A DNA stretch of 64,000 nt from Dyadobacter alkalitolerans DSM 23607 (GCF_000428845.1 NZ_AUAS01000004.1:124001-188000); one strand, 5' to 3'. Positions 51,722 through 60,452 are shown, numbered from the stretch's first letter. Made by a program: numbers and translations. Notes: generated from the letters alone by a model not told the origin.

Positions 51722-51780
51722 CGGCTCGCTACGTTATCCAAATAGAAAAATGGGAGTGAAAAATAGAAGTAGAGAATACT

Positions 51781-51816
51781 ACGAAGGCCGCTTGCAAACT
51801 TGCAAGCGGCCTTCGT
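51781..51816. terminator. Bidirectional hairpin terminator
   Basis: A perfect 17-bp stem (51781-51797 with 51800-51816) with a minimal loop lies between the convergent MFS and DUF3072 genes. The stem is GC-rich (AAGGCCGCTTGC) and no long T-run follows on the plus strand, but its position fits termination from both sides. Confidence 0.7.
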
Positions 51817-51838
51817 TCATTAATGCTTTGAATGCCAA

Positions 51839-52075
51839 TTATTTCAAGCCACGGCCCGTTTTGTGCTGTAACTCGTCGATTCTCTTGGATGCTTCTGCTT
51901 TGCTTAATGTTTCATCAAATTCTTCACCAGCTTCGTCGGAAAGCGTTTTGAGATAGGATTGTTGCGCACCCGTCATCGGTTCGTCGCCGGTTGTCCACTC
52001 GTTAGGATCTTTTACAGTATTGGATCCTTTTATCTGGTCATTTTCTTCAGACTCGTTTTTATTTATATCAGCCAT
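51839..52075 (-). CDS. DUF3072 protein
   Basis: The 78-residue protein carries the full DUF3072 signature: 'DPNEWTTGDEPMTGAQQSYL' followed by 'LSDEAGEEFDETLSKAEASK' and 'RIDELQHKTGRG'. The first 22 residues are acidic and probably disordered. The family is soluble and widespread and has no known function. It is a single gene, with the operon terminator of the convergent transporter just beyond its stop. Confidence 0.9.
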   Translation of the reverse strand: MADINKNESEENDQIKGSNTVKDPNEWTTGDEPMTGAQQSYLKTLSDEAGEEFDETLSKAEASKRIDELQHKTGRGLK

Positions 52076-52144
52076 GATTATATCGTTTTTTTAAGCTGAT
52101 ATAAAAAAACTGAGCCAGGCATGCAGGTTAAGCGCAGTATAGCT

Positions 52145-52175
52145 TTTGATGATGGAGAATCGAATTGTAAATTTG
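52145..52175 (+). promoter_or_regulatory. Promoter of the SDR gene (near-leaderless)
   Basis: TTTG at 52145-52148, 19 bp, and TAAATTTG at 52168-52175 match the Bacteroidota consensus. The ATG at 52180 is only 4 bp past the -7 box, so the transcript would begin at or next to the start codon and have essentially no leader. Confidence 0.6.
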
Positions 52176-52179
52176 GCGT

Positions 52180-52836
52180 ATGGAAAACATTCTGATTACT
52201 GGCGGCATAGGGAATTTAGGTAAAACGGTTGTACAAACATTAGCAGAAGGTGGCTATCACTTGCATCTTGCGGTCAGAAAAGATGTTGAGAATAGCGCTG
52301 GAAATGTGTCATTTTATCCAACGGATTTAGCTGATAGTGAGCAGGCTGACGCATTCGTGCAAAAGGTTTTGGCTGAAAACACAAAAATAAAAGCAGGGGT
52401 TTTCCTCGCAGGCGGGTTTCAGCCCGGGAATCTTGCTGAAACTTCCATGGATGACATTACGAAGATGGTGAACCTCAATTTCGCGACCGCATTTAATGTT
52501 GCCCATAAGCTCATTGCCCATTTCAAAACAGTCGGCGGCGGCAAGCTTATTTTTGTCGGGTCGAAAGCGGCCATGGATTTCAAAAACGCAGGCAGCAATT
52601 TCGCCTACTCATTGTCTAAACAGCTGCTCTATAACTTCTCGGATCTCATTAATCAAAGTGAAGCAAATGCCGGGATCACTTCGCACATACTTCTTCCTGG
52701 AACCATTGACACAGTAACAAACCGCGAAGCAATGCCCAACGCGGATTTCTCCCAATGGACAATCCCGGCCGCTATTGCCCGCACCATCCAGGACATTCTA
52801 TCAGGAAAAGAGTCAAATGCAGAGATAGAATTCTGA
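52180..52836 (+). CDS. SDR family oxidoreductase
   Basis: The 218-residue protein has the Rossmann start 'NILITGGIGNLGKTVVQTLA' (a GxxGxLG variant), an NAG-like 'VFLAGGFQ' block near residue 73, and the catalytic Tyr-x3-Lys as 'YSLSKQLL' near residue 145, with a Ser in 'IFVGSKAAMD' just before it. It should reduce or oxidise a small alcohol or carbonyl compound with NAD(P). It is a single gene, and the substrate is unknown. Confidence 0.88.
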   Translation: MENILITGGIGNLGKTVVQTLAEGGYHLHLAVRKDVENSAGNVSFYPTDLADSEQADAFVQKVLAENTKIKAGVFLAGGFQPGNLAETSMDDITKMVNLNFATAFNVAHKLIAHFKTVGGGKLIFVGSKAAMDFKNAGSNFAYSLSKQLLYNFSDLINQSEANAGITSHILLPGTIDTVTNREAMPNADFSQWTIPAAIARTIQDILSGKESNAEIEF

Positions 52837-52998
52837 TTTTTGGGATTAGGGTTCGGCTCGTAAGGGTGAACCGTTCGTGCTGATTGTAAACCGCTTATGT
52901 AAAGTGTGTTAGCTGGGAAAGTAGTTTGAGAGATTGTTTGTTTTATTTATAAATGCAGAAACAAAAGGAACAGCACCAGCTAAATCACTTTCCAGCCT

Positions 52999-54417
52999 AT
53001 GCAAAACCGCCCTTTATCCCGGGATTTCTATTCCTTCGCTATCTTTTTCGTAGCAAGTTACCTTGTTGCCATCCTGATCCAGACCGTTATAAGCTTATTA
53101 CTGGGCAGTAGGTTTATAACTTTTCAATCGTTTCACTCGTGGCTTGCCGTATTGCAGTCTGTTTTTGCTATCTCATCTTTTGCGCTGCTTAAATATTATT
53201 GGTCTAAGGGTTACAAAGTTGTTTTTGCCACAGCGTTGGCAAGCGCTTTGGTTTTATTCGCGCAGATGACAATGGTTTATTTTTTGCTGATGCACCGCGA
53301 TCTGCAATCGTTTTACATGAATTTGACGGTTGTCGGACTGGTCCTGAATGTGCTTTACGGAACAAGTTTGGTATTTTCCAATACAGGACAAAGACTATGG
53401 TTAAAACGGGGCGGCTGGCTGGCTATTCTGACGGGGATCCCTGTGTGTGTGATTGCTTTGTGGTCCATGAATTCCCAGGATATTGCGTTGCGATTGTTGC
53501 TGGATAAGACTTACAGGGTTATCGCTTTTTTCGGCATCTTGGTTCCGGTTACATTTTTGCTGGATTTATTAATGGAGAGCAAAAGCTTGAACAACGAGCG
53601 TGAAAGAAAGCCGGTGATTTTAAGGGAAGCTCTGAAAGTGGCGGCGATCATTAGCATTTTGTTCTTTGGAATGAGTTTCGTCGGTGAAAGTTATCGTTCC
53701 GGGACGGGCCGGGCTTATATCCCGTCAATGCAAGTGCTTAAACAAACGGCAGAATTCAGGCCGAGACATTATGTTGACAAGAAGGGCGATACATTGCGCT
53801 ATCGACTGGTCCCGCCGGTTGCCTATGACTCAACAAAAAAATATCCACTTGTTGTGTGTCTGCACCACGGAGGAGCGCATGGCAAAGACAATGTACGCCA
53901 GCTCTCCGCTGATCCTGCACCATTTCTGCTAAGCGACTCGATCAGATGGAAATACCCGGCTTTTATTCTCATACCACATTGTCCCGAAGGCGCTGGTTTT
54001 GGTGGCATTTCAGAATACCCTGACATTGATACACTTGTTTTTGAGACCATCACAACATTAGAAAAAGAATACTCCATTGATACAACCCGGCGCTATGTAA
54101 TGGGTATTTCCGGAGGCGGTTATGGCTCGTGGCATTTCGTCAGCACGCGTCCGGATATGTTCGCAGCGGCCATTCCCATTTGCGGGGCCGGTAATCCGGA
54201 ATTAGCAAACCGCCTGACGAAGAAGCCAATCTGGGCGTTTCACGGTGCCAAAGATCCTCTTGTTTCGGTTGATGCCACACGGGATATGATTCACGCGATT
54301 GAAAAAGCAGGGGGCAAACCTAAATATACGGAATTTGGAAATTCAGGGCATGATATCTGGCGGTATGTGCAGGCCGAACCTGGCTTGATGAGCTGGCTTT
54401 TTGCACAAAAACAATAG
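52999..54417 (+). CDS. Membrane-anchored alpha/beta hydrolase (carboxylesterase/prolyl oligopeptidase-like)
   Basis: The 472-residue protein has an N-terminal membrane domain of about six or seven segments up to residue 235, then a C-terminal alpha/beta hydrolase domain. The hydrolase shows the oxyanion region 'PLVVCLHHGGAHGKDNVRQL', the nucleophile elbow 'VMGISGGGYGSW' near residue 373, an Asp in 'FHGAKDPLVSVDATRD', and the catalytic His in 'NSGHDIWRYV'. The domain resembles dienelactone hydrolase and phospholipase/carboxylesterase proteins. The fusion of a multi-pass membrane domain to a soluble hydrolase is less usual; the active site probably faces the periplasm. Confidence 0.83.
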   Translation: MQNRPLSRDFYSFAIFFVASYLVAILIQTVISLLLGSRFITFQSFHSWLAVLQSVFAISSFALLKYYWSKGYKVVFATALASALVLFAQMTMVYFLLMHRDLQSFYMNLTVVGLVLNVLYGTSLVFSNTGQRLWLKRGGWLAILTGIPVCVIALWSMNSQDIALRLLLDKTYRVIAFFGILVPVTFLLDLLMESKSLNNERERKPVILREALKVAAIISILFFGMSFVGESYRSGTGRAYIPSMQVLKQTAEFRPRHYVDKKGDTLRYRLVPPVAYDSTKKYPLVVCLHHGGAHGKDNVRQLSADPAPFLLSDSIRWKYPAFILIPHCPEGAGFGGISEYPDIDTLVFETITTLEKEYSIDTTRRYVMGISGGGYGSWHFVSTRPDMFAAAIPICGAGNPELANRLTKKPIWAFHGAKDPLVSVDATRDMIHAIEKAGGKPKYTEFGNSGHDIWRYVQAEPGLMSWLFAQKQ

Positions 54418-54433
54418 GCTTCCTAATGGCGGC

Positions 54434-54460
54434 AAGGTCGCTGAGGAAATCAGCGACCTT
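54434..54460. terminator. Hairpin between convergent hydrolase and VOC genes
   Basis: AAGGTCGCTGA (54434-54444) and its exact complement (54450-54460) form an 11-bp stem with a GGAAA loop. It lies 17 bp after the hydrolase stop and 20 bp before the VOC stop. There is no clear T-run, so termination is inferred from stem strength and position. Confidence 0.55.
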
Positions 54461-54479
54461 CGTATATGCTGCGTTGATG

Positions 54480-54908
54480 TCAATGACCCTGTTGCGGGTA
54501 ATTGATCATCCAGTTGATCCCGAATTTGTCCCGGAAACTGCCGAAGTAATCGCCCCAGAAAGTATCTTCCAGAGCCATTTCAATTTCACCGCCCTCAGAA
54601 AGTCCCGCAAAAAGACGGTCTGCTTCCTCACGGCCATCGGTGAAAACGGAAATATATGCATAGTTGCCTAACTCTAATTTATGTCCCATGGAAGGGACTA
54701 TGTCGGAGGCCATCAGCACATCGTCTTTGCCGATAGGAAGCGAAATATGCATCATACGGCCTTTTTCATTCTCAGGAAGCTGCTCGGCTCCGGGCATGTC
54801 CGACATGCGTTGAACCATCAGAAATTCACCTCCGAAAACGGATTTGTAAAAGTTGAAGGCCTCTTCGGCTTTGCCGTCGAAGTTAAGATAGGTGTTTAGT
54901 TTTGGCAT
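54480..54908 (-). CDS. VOC family protein (PhnB-like)
   Basis: The 142-residue protein starts 'MPKLNTYLNFDGKAEEAFNF' and contains 'YKSVFGGEFLMVQRMSDMPG' and 'FGINWMINYPQQ', the pattern of PhnB/3-demethylubiquinone-methyltransferase-like members of the vicinal oxygen chelate superfamily. Most such proteins lack an assigned reaction; some confer bleomycin-like resistance or act as dioxygenases. It is a single gene, convergent with the hydrolase. Confidence 0.88.
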   Translation of the reverse strand: MPKLNTYLNFDGKAEEAFNFYKSVFGGEFLMVQRMSDMPGAEQLPENEKGRMMHISLPIGKDDVLMASDIVPSMGHKLELGNYAYISVFTDGREEADRLFAGLSEGGEIEMALEDTFWGDYFGSFRDKFGINWMINYPQQGH

Positions 54909-55062
54909 GACGAAAAAATTGAAGGTTGATAGAAATTCGTATTAACAAACCAAAATTAGTGCGTTGCCAGAAACTGCATCGTCCGTAATAAGGACAATCG
55001 CAGGGGGAGGTTGGGACAATTGTGGAAGAAAGCATATATTAGGGTAACCAAGCCTTTTAGCT

Positions 55063-55566
55063 ATGACTCATAAAACCTCCTGGGATACGCTCGCCAAAAT
55101 CGTGACCGCTGCTGTGACTGCCTTGTATATCGGAATTTTTTTACAAGTCTTCCTGGGCGAAGACGAGATTTCACAGGGCTCAACCTACGTGATCGGAGTC
55201 ATACTTATCCTTAGTTACGGCCTGGCCTTTGCATTCCGGCCGGTGGATTACAAGGTCACACCCAACGAGCTAATCATCCGGAGATCATTCGATAAAGTCG
55301 TGATAGCGCGCAGCAACATTGCGAAAGTGGAAGCGCTGGATAGCGACAGGTTGCGGTGGAGCCTTCGTACGTTCGGCGTAGGTGGGCTTTTTGGCTATTT
55401 CGGCAAATATTATCATCATAAAATCGGAAACATGACCTGGTATGCGACCAGAAGAAACAATGCTGTTCTGATTAAGACAGTGAAAGGAAAAAATATCATT
55501 ATTACCCCAGACCAGGTCGATGCTTTTGTGGACGAATTCCAGATAGCAGGTAACGTATTGTCTTAG
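55063..55566 (+). CDS. Two-TM protein with bacterial PH-like domain
   Basis: The 167-residue protein has two hydrophobic segments near residues 13-30 and 40-58 ('YVIGVILILSYGLAFAF'), then a PH-like beta domain ('YKVTPNELIIRRSFDKVVIA', 'GNMTWYATRRNNAVLIKTVK', 'NIIITPDQVDAFVDEF'). Bacterial PH-domain membrane proteins of this size are common and of unknown function. The response-regulator gene follows 43 bp downstream with its own promoter. Confidence 0.78.
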   Translation: MTHKTSWDTLAKIVTAAVTALYIGIFLQVFLGEDEISQGSTYVIGVILILSYGLAFAFRPVDYKVTPNELIIRRSFDKVVIARSNIAKVEALDSDRLRWSLRTFGVGGLFGYFGKYYHHKIGNMTWYATRRNNAVLIKTVKGKNIIITPDQVDAFVDEFQIAGNVLS

Positions 55567-55588
55567 ACGGTAATGATTAATATATTTG
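55558..55588 (+). promoter_or_regulatory. Promoter of the response regulator gene
   Basis: TTG at 55558-55560 and TATATTTG at 55581-55588 are separated by 20 bp. The start codon is at 55610. The -33 element overlaps the last codons of the PH-domain gene. Confidence 0.55.
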
Positions 55589-55609
55589 TTCTTCAAGTAT
55601 TGAAAGAAT

Positions 55610-56014
55610 ATGGGAGAAGGACAGACAGTTCACCTCGCCGATGATGACGAGGATGACAGAATGCTGATTAAGGACGCTTTACAGGAAGCCAATCCCAATC
55701 TGACGGTTATCGAAGCAGAAAACGGCAAGGAATTGATTGAGAATGTTAAGGAGTCCGGCGACCTGTCTGAAACCGTCGTGCTTCTGGATATGAATATGCC
55801 CAAAATGAATGGTATTGAGGCAATTCAGGAAATCAGGGCAGAGCCGGGATTGAGCGAGCTGCCCGCCGTAATGATGTCCACTTCCAGCAATCCCGAGCTC
55901 AAAAAGAAAGCGCTCGCCGCAGGAGCAAATGATTTTATCGTAAAGCCCAACACATTCAAAGCCTTGCTGGATGTGGCAAAGAGCATCCTCACCCGATTTC
56001 TGGGGAAAAAATAA
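55610..56014 (+). CDS. Single-domain response regulator
   Basis: The 134-residue protein is a REC domain with no output domain. The acidic pocket is 'LADDDEDDRML' (Asp11-13), the phospho-acceptor is Asp60 in 'VVLLDMNMPKMNG', the switch residue is Thr91 in 'MMSTSSNP', and the conserved Lys is 112 in 'FIVKPN'. It would act by protein contact (CheY- or Rcp1-like) with a kinase or phosphorelay partner not encoded in the window. Confidence 0.93.
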   Translation: MGEGQTVHLADDDEDDRMLIKDALQEANPNLTVIEAENGKELIENVKESGDLSETVVLLDMNMPKMNGIEAIQEIRAEPGLSELPAVMMSTSSNPELKKKALAAGANDFIVKPNTFKALLDVAKSILTRFLGKK

Positions 56015-56109
56015 ACTTATACTTAGCGCAACTTATTCGATTTCACCTTGGAACTCTTCGCTCTTCTATTTAACTTTGTTATGCAAAGTACTTTTTATTT
56101 TTAATCGAA

Positions 56110-56880
56110 ATGACTACCGGGATGAAATGGTTTGTGAAAGAAGATTCTGTTGTACGTGAGATTTGGGGAAATGCAGATACGATCCTTTTCATTTTCGCCG
56201 GAGCCTCGGCTGAGTTCGCAGTTAACAAATCCGTGGACTGGCTGTATTTCACAGGAAAACTCCCGGCCGATCCGCTGGCGCGGCTGTTTTCGACGGTTAC
56301 TTACTCCCGCCGGATCGTGTTTTCCGAATATCACGCAGCATTGCAAGCGATTGACCAAATCACGGCCATTCACCAAAAAGTAGAAAAGGAGCGGGGCGCA
56401 CAAATCCCGGATTGGGCCTACCGTGATGTGCTGTTCATGCTGATCGACTATTCAATACGCTCATTCGAACTTTTGGAAAGAAAGCTGACACAGGGAGAAA
56501 AGGCCGAGGTTTTTGAAGTCTTTTACCAGGTCGGTTCAAGAATGGGTATTGGCGGCTTGCCGACCGATTATAAAGCATGGCTCATCATGAGAAAACAGCA
56601 GCTGACCGAAAACTTTGTCAAGAGCGCATTTTCCATTGATTTATATAAACAATACAAAAAGCATCTTGGCTTGCCGCGTTATATCATGCTCAAAGAAGTG
56701 CAGGTCCGGCTTGTACCGCAGCACATAAACCAACTGCTTTCCCTGGGAAGCTGGTCTGTCCTTAAAATGGTCCTACCAGCCTATAAAATTGCCCGCAGTT
56801 TTCACCTGCACCAGTTTGTCAAAGATTTGATCCTGCCCGCAAAATATAAAATGGAAATAGCAGGGCTGGACGCTCGCTGA
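56110..56880 (+). CDS. Oxygenase MpaB family protein (DUF2236)
   Basis: The 256-residue protein begins 'MKWFVKEDSVVREIWGNADT' after a short leader and shows 'ADTILFIFAGASAEFAVNKS' and 'DPLARLFSTVTYSRRIVFSE', the opening blocks of the DUF2236/MpaB family. The C-terminal half ('GLPRYIMLKEVQVRLVPQHI') is also family-typical. MpaB-type and latex-clearing enzymes oxidatively cleave isoprenoid or polyprenyl substrates, often with haem. The substrate here is unknown, and I do not assign catalytic activity. Confidence 0.82.
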   Translation: MTTGMKWFVKEDSVVREIWGNADTILFIFAGASAEFAVNKSVDWLYFTGKLPADPLARLFSTVTYSRRIVFSEYHAALQAIDQITAIHQKVEKERGAQIPDWAYRDVLFMLIDYSIRSFELLERKLTQGEKAEVFEVFYQVGSRMGIGGLPTDYKAWLIMRKQQLTENFVKSAFSIDLYKQYKKHLGLPRYIMLKEVQVRLVPQHINQLLSLGSWSVLKMVLPAYKIARSFHLHQFVKDLILPAKYKMEIAGLDAR

Positions 56881-56916
56881 CATTGAAATTGCTTATAATA
56901 TAGCGTCAGCGCAACA

Positions 56917-57678
56917 TTACACAGGGTTAGCCGCAGCATTAAGCAAGTTCAAATTCTTGATCGCTTCTCCCATTGTGTTGTTGAAATAGGCATAAACCGT
57001 CTTTCCTTCCGCTATCCAATCCTGGACCTGCTCGCCCGATTCGTATAAAAAATCATCTTCATAGGTGCCCCGGTAGTTGCCCTGCGGGCCGTGAAAGCGC
57101 AGATATTTGAATGTCGAGTCCGATTCTGGAATGCCTGGTGCTGAGCCGGGTTTGTCATGCATGACGATTTCACAACCAAATTGTTCTGTCAGCTCAAAAA
57201 GCGCATCCTCATACCATGAGTCATGCCGAAACTCCAAGGCAAGATTCCAATGCTTGTCAGGATCGGCCGCAGCAATCGCAACCAGCAGACTTTCTAATTG
57301 CGGCAGCATGATCGCTTTCAGGCTGGGAGGGAACTGCACCAGCAGCGCACCTTTTTTGTCCCCAATGTTGTCGATCACCTCAACAAATCTTCTTACATCA
57401 TCCGGGTTAAAAACAAGCCCCTTGTTGTGCGAAATCTCACGCCAGAGTTTGAAGGTAAATTTGAAGTCATCTGGCACTTGTAACGCCCAATTCCTGACTG
57501 TTGATGCCAGCGGAACCTTATAGAATGAACTATTGATCTCTATGCTGTTAAACATGGAGGCATAGTAAGTAAGGCGGCTCTTATCTTTGAATTCTTCCGG
57601 ATAAAACTGCTTGTTAGGCACCGGCAGCATTAAGCCGCTGGTGCCTGCATAGAATGGGAAATAGGGCATATCAGTCAT
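56917..57678 (-). CDS. DUF72 family protein (YecE-like)
   Basis: The 253-residue protein is full length for DUF72. It starts near 'YFPFYAGTSGLMLPVPNKQF', and the TIM-barrel blocks include 'YYASMFNSIEINSSFYKVPL', 'FKFTFKLWREISHN' and 'YLRFHGPQGNYRGTYEDDFL', with 'YAYFNNTMGEAIKN' near the C-terminus. The family is widespread and lacks a settled function. It is a single gene ending in the spacer before the convergent MpaB gene. Confidence 0.92.
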   Translation of the reverse strand: MTDMPYFPFYAGTSGLMLPVPNKQFYPEEFKDKSRLTYYASMFNSIEINSSFYKVPLASTVRNWALQVPDDFKFTFKLWREISHNKGLVFNPDDVRRFVEVIDNIGDKKGALLVQFPPSLKAIMLPQLESLLVAIAAADPDKHWNLALEFRHDSWYEDALFELTEQFGCEIVMHDKPGSAPGIPESDSTFKYLRFHGPQGNYRGTYEDDFLYESGEQVQDWIAEGKTVYAYFNNTMGEAIKNLNLLNAAANPV

Positions 57679-57722
57679 AAAGCCGGATTTGAAACCGCCG
57701 AACCCACATATCCAGTCGCACC

Positions 57723-57965
57723 TTATATGGGATACATGGCTAAATTATTTGTTGAAGCAAAACCTGCTACCAATTTTATACCAAACGTTATTGACTGCAT
57801 ATCCTGATCAGTTTCCTTACCAGAGCATCCGAAAACGCCGCAGCCATAACCATCAGTTTTCAGGGTGAGGGGTTGACGCAGTCGAAGGGTCGGTCCGATC
57901 TCCGCAAATGGCCGAATCTTGCCGGATGAAAAGGTGTATGTCACGAATTGTTTGGGTTTTACCAT
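57723..57965 (-). pseudogene. Probable remnant of an outer-membrane beta-barrel protein gene
   Basis: The minus-strand frame from an ATG at 57965 encodes 80 residues. They look like the middle and end of a porin-like barrel: 'VTYTFSSGKIRPFAEIGPTL', then a Cys-containing loop (YGCGVFGCSG), then 'SITFGIKLVAGFAS'. The frame continues upstream without a stop for about 35 more codons that also read plausibly ('YSNFLGNFTV'), but no signal peptide or first strands are found. I call it a 5'-truncated remnant. A short intact gene is less likely. Confidence 0.5.
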
Positions 57966-58119
57966 GACAGTAAAGTTGCCAAGAAAGTTGGAATAGTTTG
58001 CGCGATGTGCCCTTTCACATAGGAATGCCGGGCGCCTGCAAAATGCAAGTCAATTTATAGGACAAAATGTCGATATTTAATAAAAATTGATTGATCTGAA
58101 AACTGAAAAATGCATTGAC

Positions 58120-58650
58120 ATGAAAAACAAATTCATCTTAAAGGGTTTTGTAATGTTTACCTGCATGCTGATTGCCTTTGCAAGCCATGCGCAGGACAAA
58201 CCGAAAGCGAGTCCGGCTAAGACGGCAACCGGAAAAGCAGGCGGTGCCAACATTACCATCAGCTATTCTGCGCCTTCGGCGAAAGGCCGGAAAGTGTTCG
58301 GCGAACTGGTTCCGTTCGACAAAGTATGGCGTGCCGGCGCAAATGAGGCCACGATATTTGAAACCGACAAAGACATTATGATTGAAGGCCAGAAACTCCC
58401 TGCTGGCAAATACAGCCTTTACGCGCTTCCCGGAGCCAATGAATGGTCCTTTATTTTCAACTCACAAACCGGCCAGTGGGGCATCAAACGCGGCGGCGAA
58501 ACATCTAAAGACGCTTCCAAAGACGTCCTGACCGTAAAAGCCAAGCCAGCCAAAAGCGCTTCCATGGCTGAAACATTAGCCTACGAAGTAACCCCAACCG
58601 GCTTCCTCCTCCGCTGGGAAAACACCGAAGTGCCTGTTACCATCAAGTAA
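58120..58650 (+). CDS. DUF2911 secreted protein
   Basis: The 176-residue protein starts at the ATG at 58120 with a signal peptide ('FILKGFVMFTCMLIAFASHA', cleavage before QD). The DUF2911 domain shows 'NITISYSAPSAKGRKVFGEL', 'VPFDKVWRAGANEATIFETD' and 'LPAGKYSLYALPGANEWSFI'. The family is abundant in Bacteroidota and Myxococcota, is predicted periplasmic or extracellular, and has no defined role. A terminator follows 15 bp downstream. Confidence 0.92.
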   Translation: MKNKFILKGFVMFTCMLIAFASHAQDKPKASPAKTATGKAGGANITISYSAPSAKGRKVFGELVPFDKVWRAGANEATIFETDKDIMIEGQKLPAGKYSLYALPGANEWSFIFNSQTGQWGIKRGGETSKDASKDVLTVKAKPAKSASMAETLAYEVTPTGFLLRWENTEVPVTIK

Positions 58651-58664
58651 TCCTACTGAATAGT

Positions 58665-58700
58665 AAAATCCCCGCAAACCGGAAGTTGGCGGGGATTTTT
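58665..58700 (+). terminator. Rho-independent terminator after the DUF2911 gene
   Basis: AAAATCCCCGC (58665-58675) pairs with its exact complement at 58689-58699, forming an 11-bp stem whose right arm ends in five T residues. Confidence 0.85.
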
Positions 58701-59029
58701 GGTTTTAAACTGTATTGCGCTCGGGTGAGAAAGAACGGCCATAATGTGCCTTTTGACTGGATTGAGAGTTCGTATCCCACCAATATAAATGATACATCCA
58801 ACTGGTTCCGGAAATATTGCATCTAACGGAATGTTGCGAGCGTAAATGCGCGCGGATCAGGAAGTGCTATCCCTGAGGGAAGTGGGGAAAATGGGGGGCA
58901 GATGAATGCTTGTGGTGGGTTGATTCGAATGGCATGAGATTTGGACTGATGTTTAATGAGGCCCGGTTGGTGCCGGGACTGCAAAGGCAAATCGTCAACG
59001 GATTTGTAAATCATTAAACATTTTTAACT
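58701..59029. other. Non-coding region with possible gene remnant
   Basis: This 329-bp stretch before the porin-like gene holds no recognisable intact gene. The plus-strand frame at 58701-58826 is open and reads like protein ('NGHNVPFDWIESSYPT') but has no start and ends in TAA. It may be a decayed gene end. The later part (58830-58990) is G-rich on the plus strand (for example GGGGAAAATGGGGGGC near 58887) and may be leader DNA or a dispersed element. No clear promoter box was found. Confidence 0.45.
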
Positions 59030-59605
59030 ATGAAAAAATTATTATTGGCTGCCGCGCTGCTTATCTCAGTACAGTCAGCATTTGCCCAAAAATTTAGCAT
59101 TGGACCAAAAGCCGGTCTGAACATCAGCAACTATACTGGCGGTGACATTGAATCGGATGCATTGGTAGGATATCACCTGGGTGGGATTATTAACTATGGT
59201 TTCGGAAAAGTATTTTCATTGCAGCCAGAGGTTTTATTCTCTACACAAGGAGCGAAAGTTGACAACGCGGGAAATAAATCAGACTTCAAAATTAGCTATG
59301 TTACCGTGCCTGTAATGTTTAAATTTAAAACAAACGGCGGGTTTTATGTGGAATTTGGCCCACAAGCGGGTTTCCGAACATCTACTAACATTCCTGATCA
59401 GACGATTAATAACTTCGCTAAAAACCTTGATCTGGCAGCAGCGGGTGGCATTGGCTATCATTCACCGATCGGACTGGGTGTGGGCGTTCGTTATATTGCA
59501 GGACTTTCCAAGGTTGGTAATTTCTCCGGCCAGAACATTGATCCTGACTTCAAGAACAGCGTAATCCAGGCCAGCATCTTCTGGGCTATTCCGTTGGTGA
59601 AATAA
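59030..59605 (+). CDS. Porin-family outer membrane beta-barrel protein
   Basis: The 191-residue protein has a signal peptide (MKKLLLAAALLISVQSAFAQ) and then 'FSIGPKAGLNISNYTGG', the standard first strand of PorT/OMP_b-brl_2 proteins in Bacteroidota. 'FSLQPEVLFSTQGAKVDNAG', 'YVEFGPQAGFRTSTN' and 'GLGVGVRYIAGLSKVGNFSG' are later strands, and it ends 'SIFWAIPLVK'. It forms a small eight-stranded barrel of unknown role. A strong terminator follows. Confidence 0.9.
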   Translation: MKKLLLAAALLISVQSAFAQKFSIGPKAGLNISNYTGGDIESDALVGYHLGGIINYGFGKVFSLQPEVLFSTQGAKVDNAGNKSDFKISYVTVPVMFKFKTNGGFYVEFGPQAGFRTSTNIPDQTINNFAKNLDLAAAGGIGYHSPIGLGVGVRYIAGLSKVGNFSGQNIDPDFKNSVIQASIFWAIPLVK

Positions 59606-59634
59606 GACATCTTACCTTCTGAAAAGAATTTGAC

Positions 59635-59667
59635 AGGGAATGAGTTTTGACTCATTCCCTTTTTTTG
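59635..59667 (+). terminator. Rho-independent terminator after the porin-family gene
   Basis: AGGGAATGAGT (59635-59645) and its exact complement (59650-59660) form an 11-bp stem with a TTTG loop, followed by seven T residues. Confidence 0.92.
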
Positions 59668-59771
59668 CGCCGTGTTTTTAACCGCTCTAAATTAGCGTCA
59701 GCGCTGGTTGAAATGAATTGGTTCTGATATTTTTGATTTTTGAACGATTCAAAAACACCCTTGCGCTCACT

Positions 59772-60188
59772 ATGCAAATGATCCGTTACACTGTTCACAA
59801 TGAAACAGTTCTGTACAATCTGAATGATTACATTAACCTTCTCCTGGAAGCGAAAGTATTGCACCCTGCCATGCCACAGCTCAGGAAGAGTCCTAAGTCG
59901 GGGAAAACGCCGATGCAGATCGTTTTGGAAAAATTAGAGAAATTCGAACCCATGTATTACATGCGCTACAACCACGATTTTTATGTGAATTGGGTGCTGT
60001 TTGAATATTTCTTCCGGCCATTGAAGCCGTTGCTGGTTAATGTTGCAGACTGGCGTGATGATGACAGCATTTTTAAACAAACACAGCTTTTCATCAACGA
60101 ATCAACGCTTAAATCCCAAAAGAAAAGCGGTGCTCAGGCCGCTTCCTACTTCCAGAAAGTCACCTTGAAGCTTGCCGCCAGCAACTGA
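59772..60188 (+). CDS. Protein of unknown function
   Basis: The 138-residue protein starts MQMIRYTVHNETVLYNLNDY at 59772; the frame is open to 59718, but the added residues overlap the spacer after the terminator. It is soluble, helical and basic, with 'LLLEAKVLHPAMPQLRKSPK' and an aromatic patch 'MYYMRYNHDFYVNWVLFEYF'. I do not recognise a domain. It is a single gene followed by 264 bp without a gene before the ABC permease. Confidence 0.6.
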   Translation: MQMIRYTVHNETVLYNLNDYINLLLEAKVLHPAMPQLRKSPKSGKTPMQIVLEKLEKFEPMYYMRYNHDFYVNWVLFEYFFRPLKPLLVNVADWRDDDSIFKQTQLFINESTLKSQKKSGAQAASYFQKVTLKLAASN

Positions 60189-60452
60189 CATCTCCATTCA
60201 ACGCTTCCGAATTAAACCTTCCTGTATACCACCAAAGATTCGCTGAATAGTGATCTTAGGTTGGCATAACCGTACAAATGCTGTTCACTATCGGACATCG
60301 TTTGCAAAAGTTTTATGTATAACTATTTAACTTACAGTTACTTATTGTGAGTGTCGCTGGCTGGCAGTGTTTTTTACCGGTAACATTGGTCTCAGGAAGA
60401 CATATTTCCCTGTTTTTCTCTGCCCGGCATCAAAACCTTTAAGCAAAAAACC

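Noticed and set aside
58701..58826. Open plus-strand frame without start, reading NGHNVPFDWIESS
   Set aside because: It looks protein-like but is only 42 codons, has no start codon and directly follows a terminator; kept only as a possible gene remnant.
58823..59014. 63-codon minus-strand frame before the porin-family gene
   Set aside because: Its composition is proline-rich and unlike neighbours, and it has no promoter or family match; it is opposite the porin gene leader.
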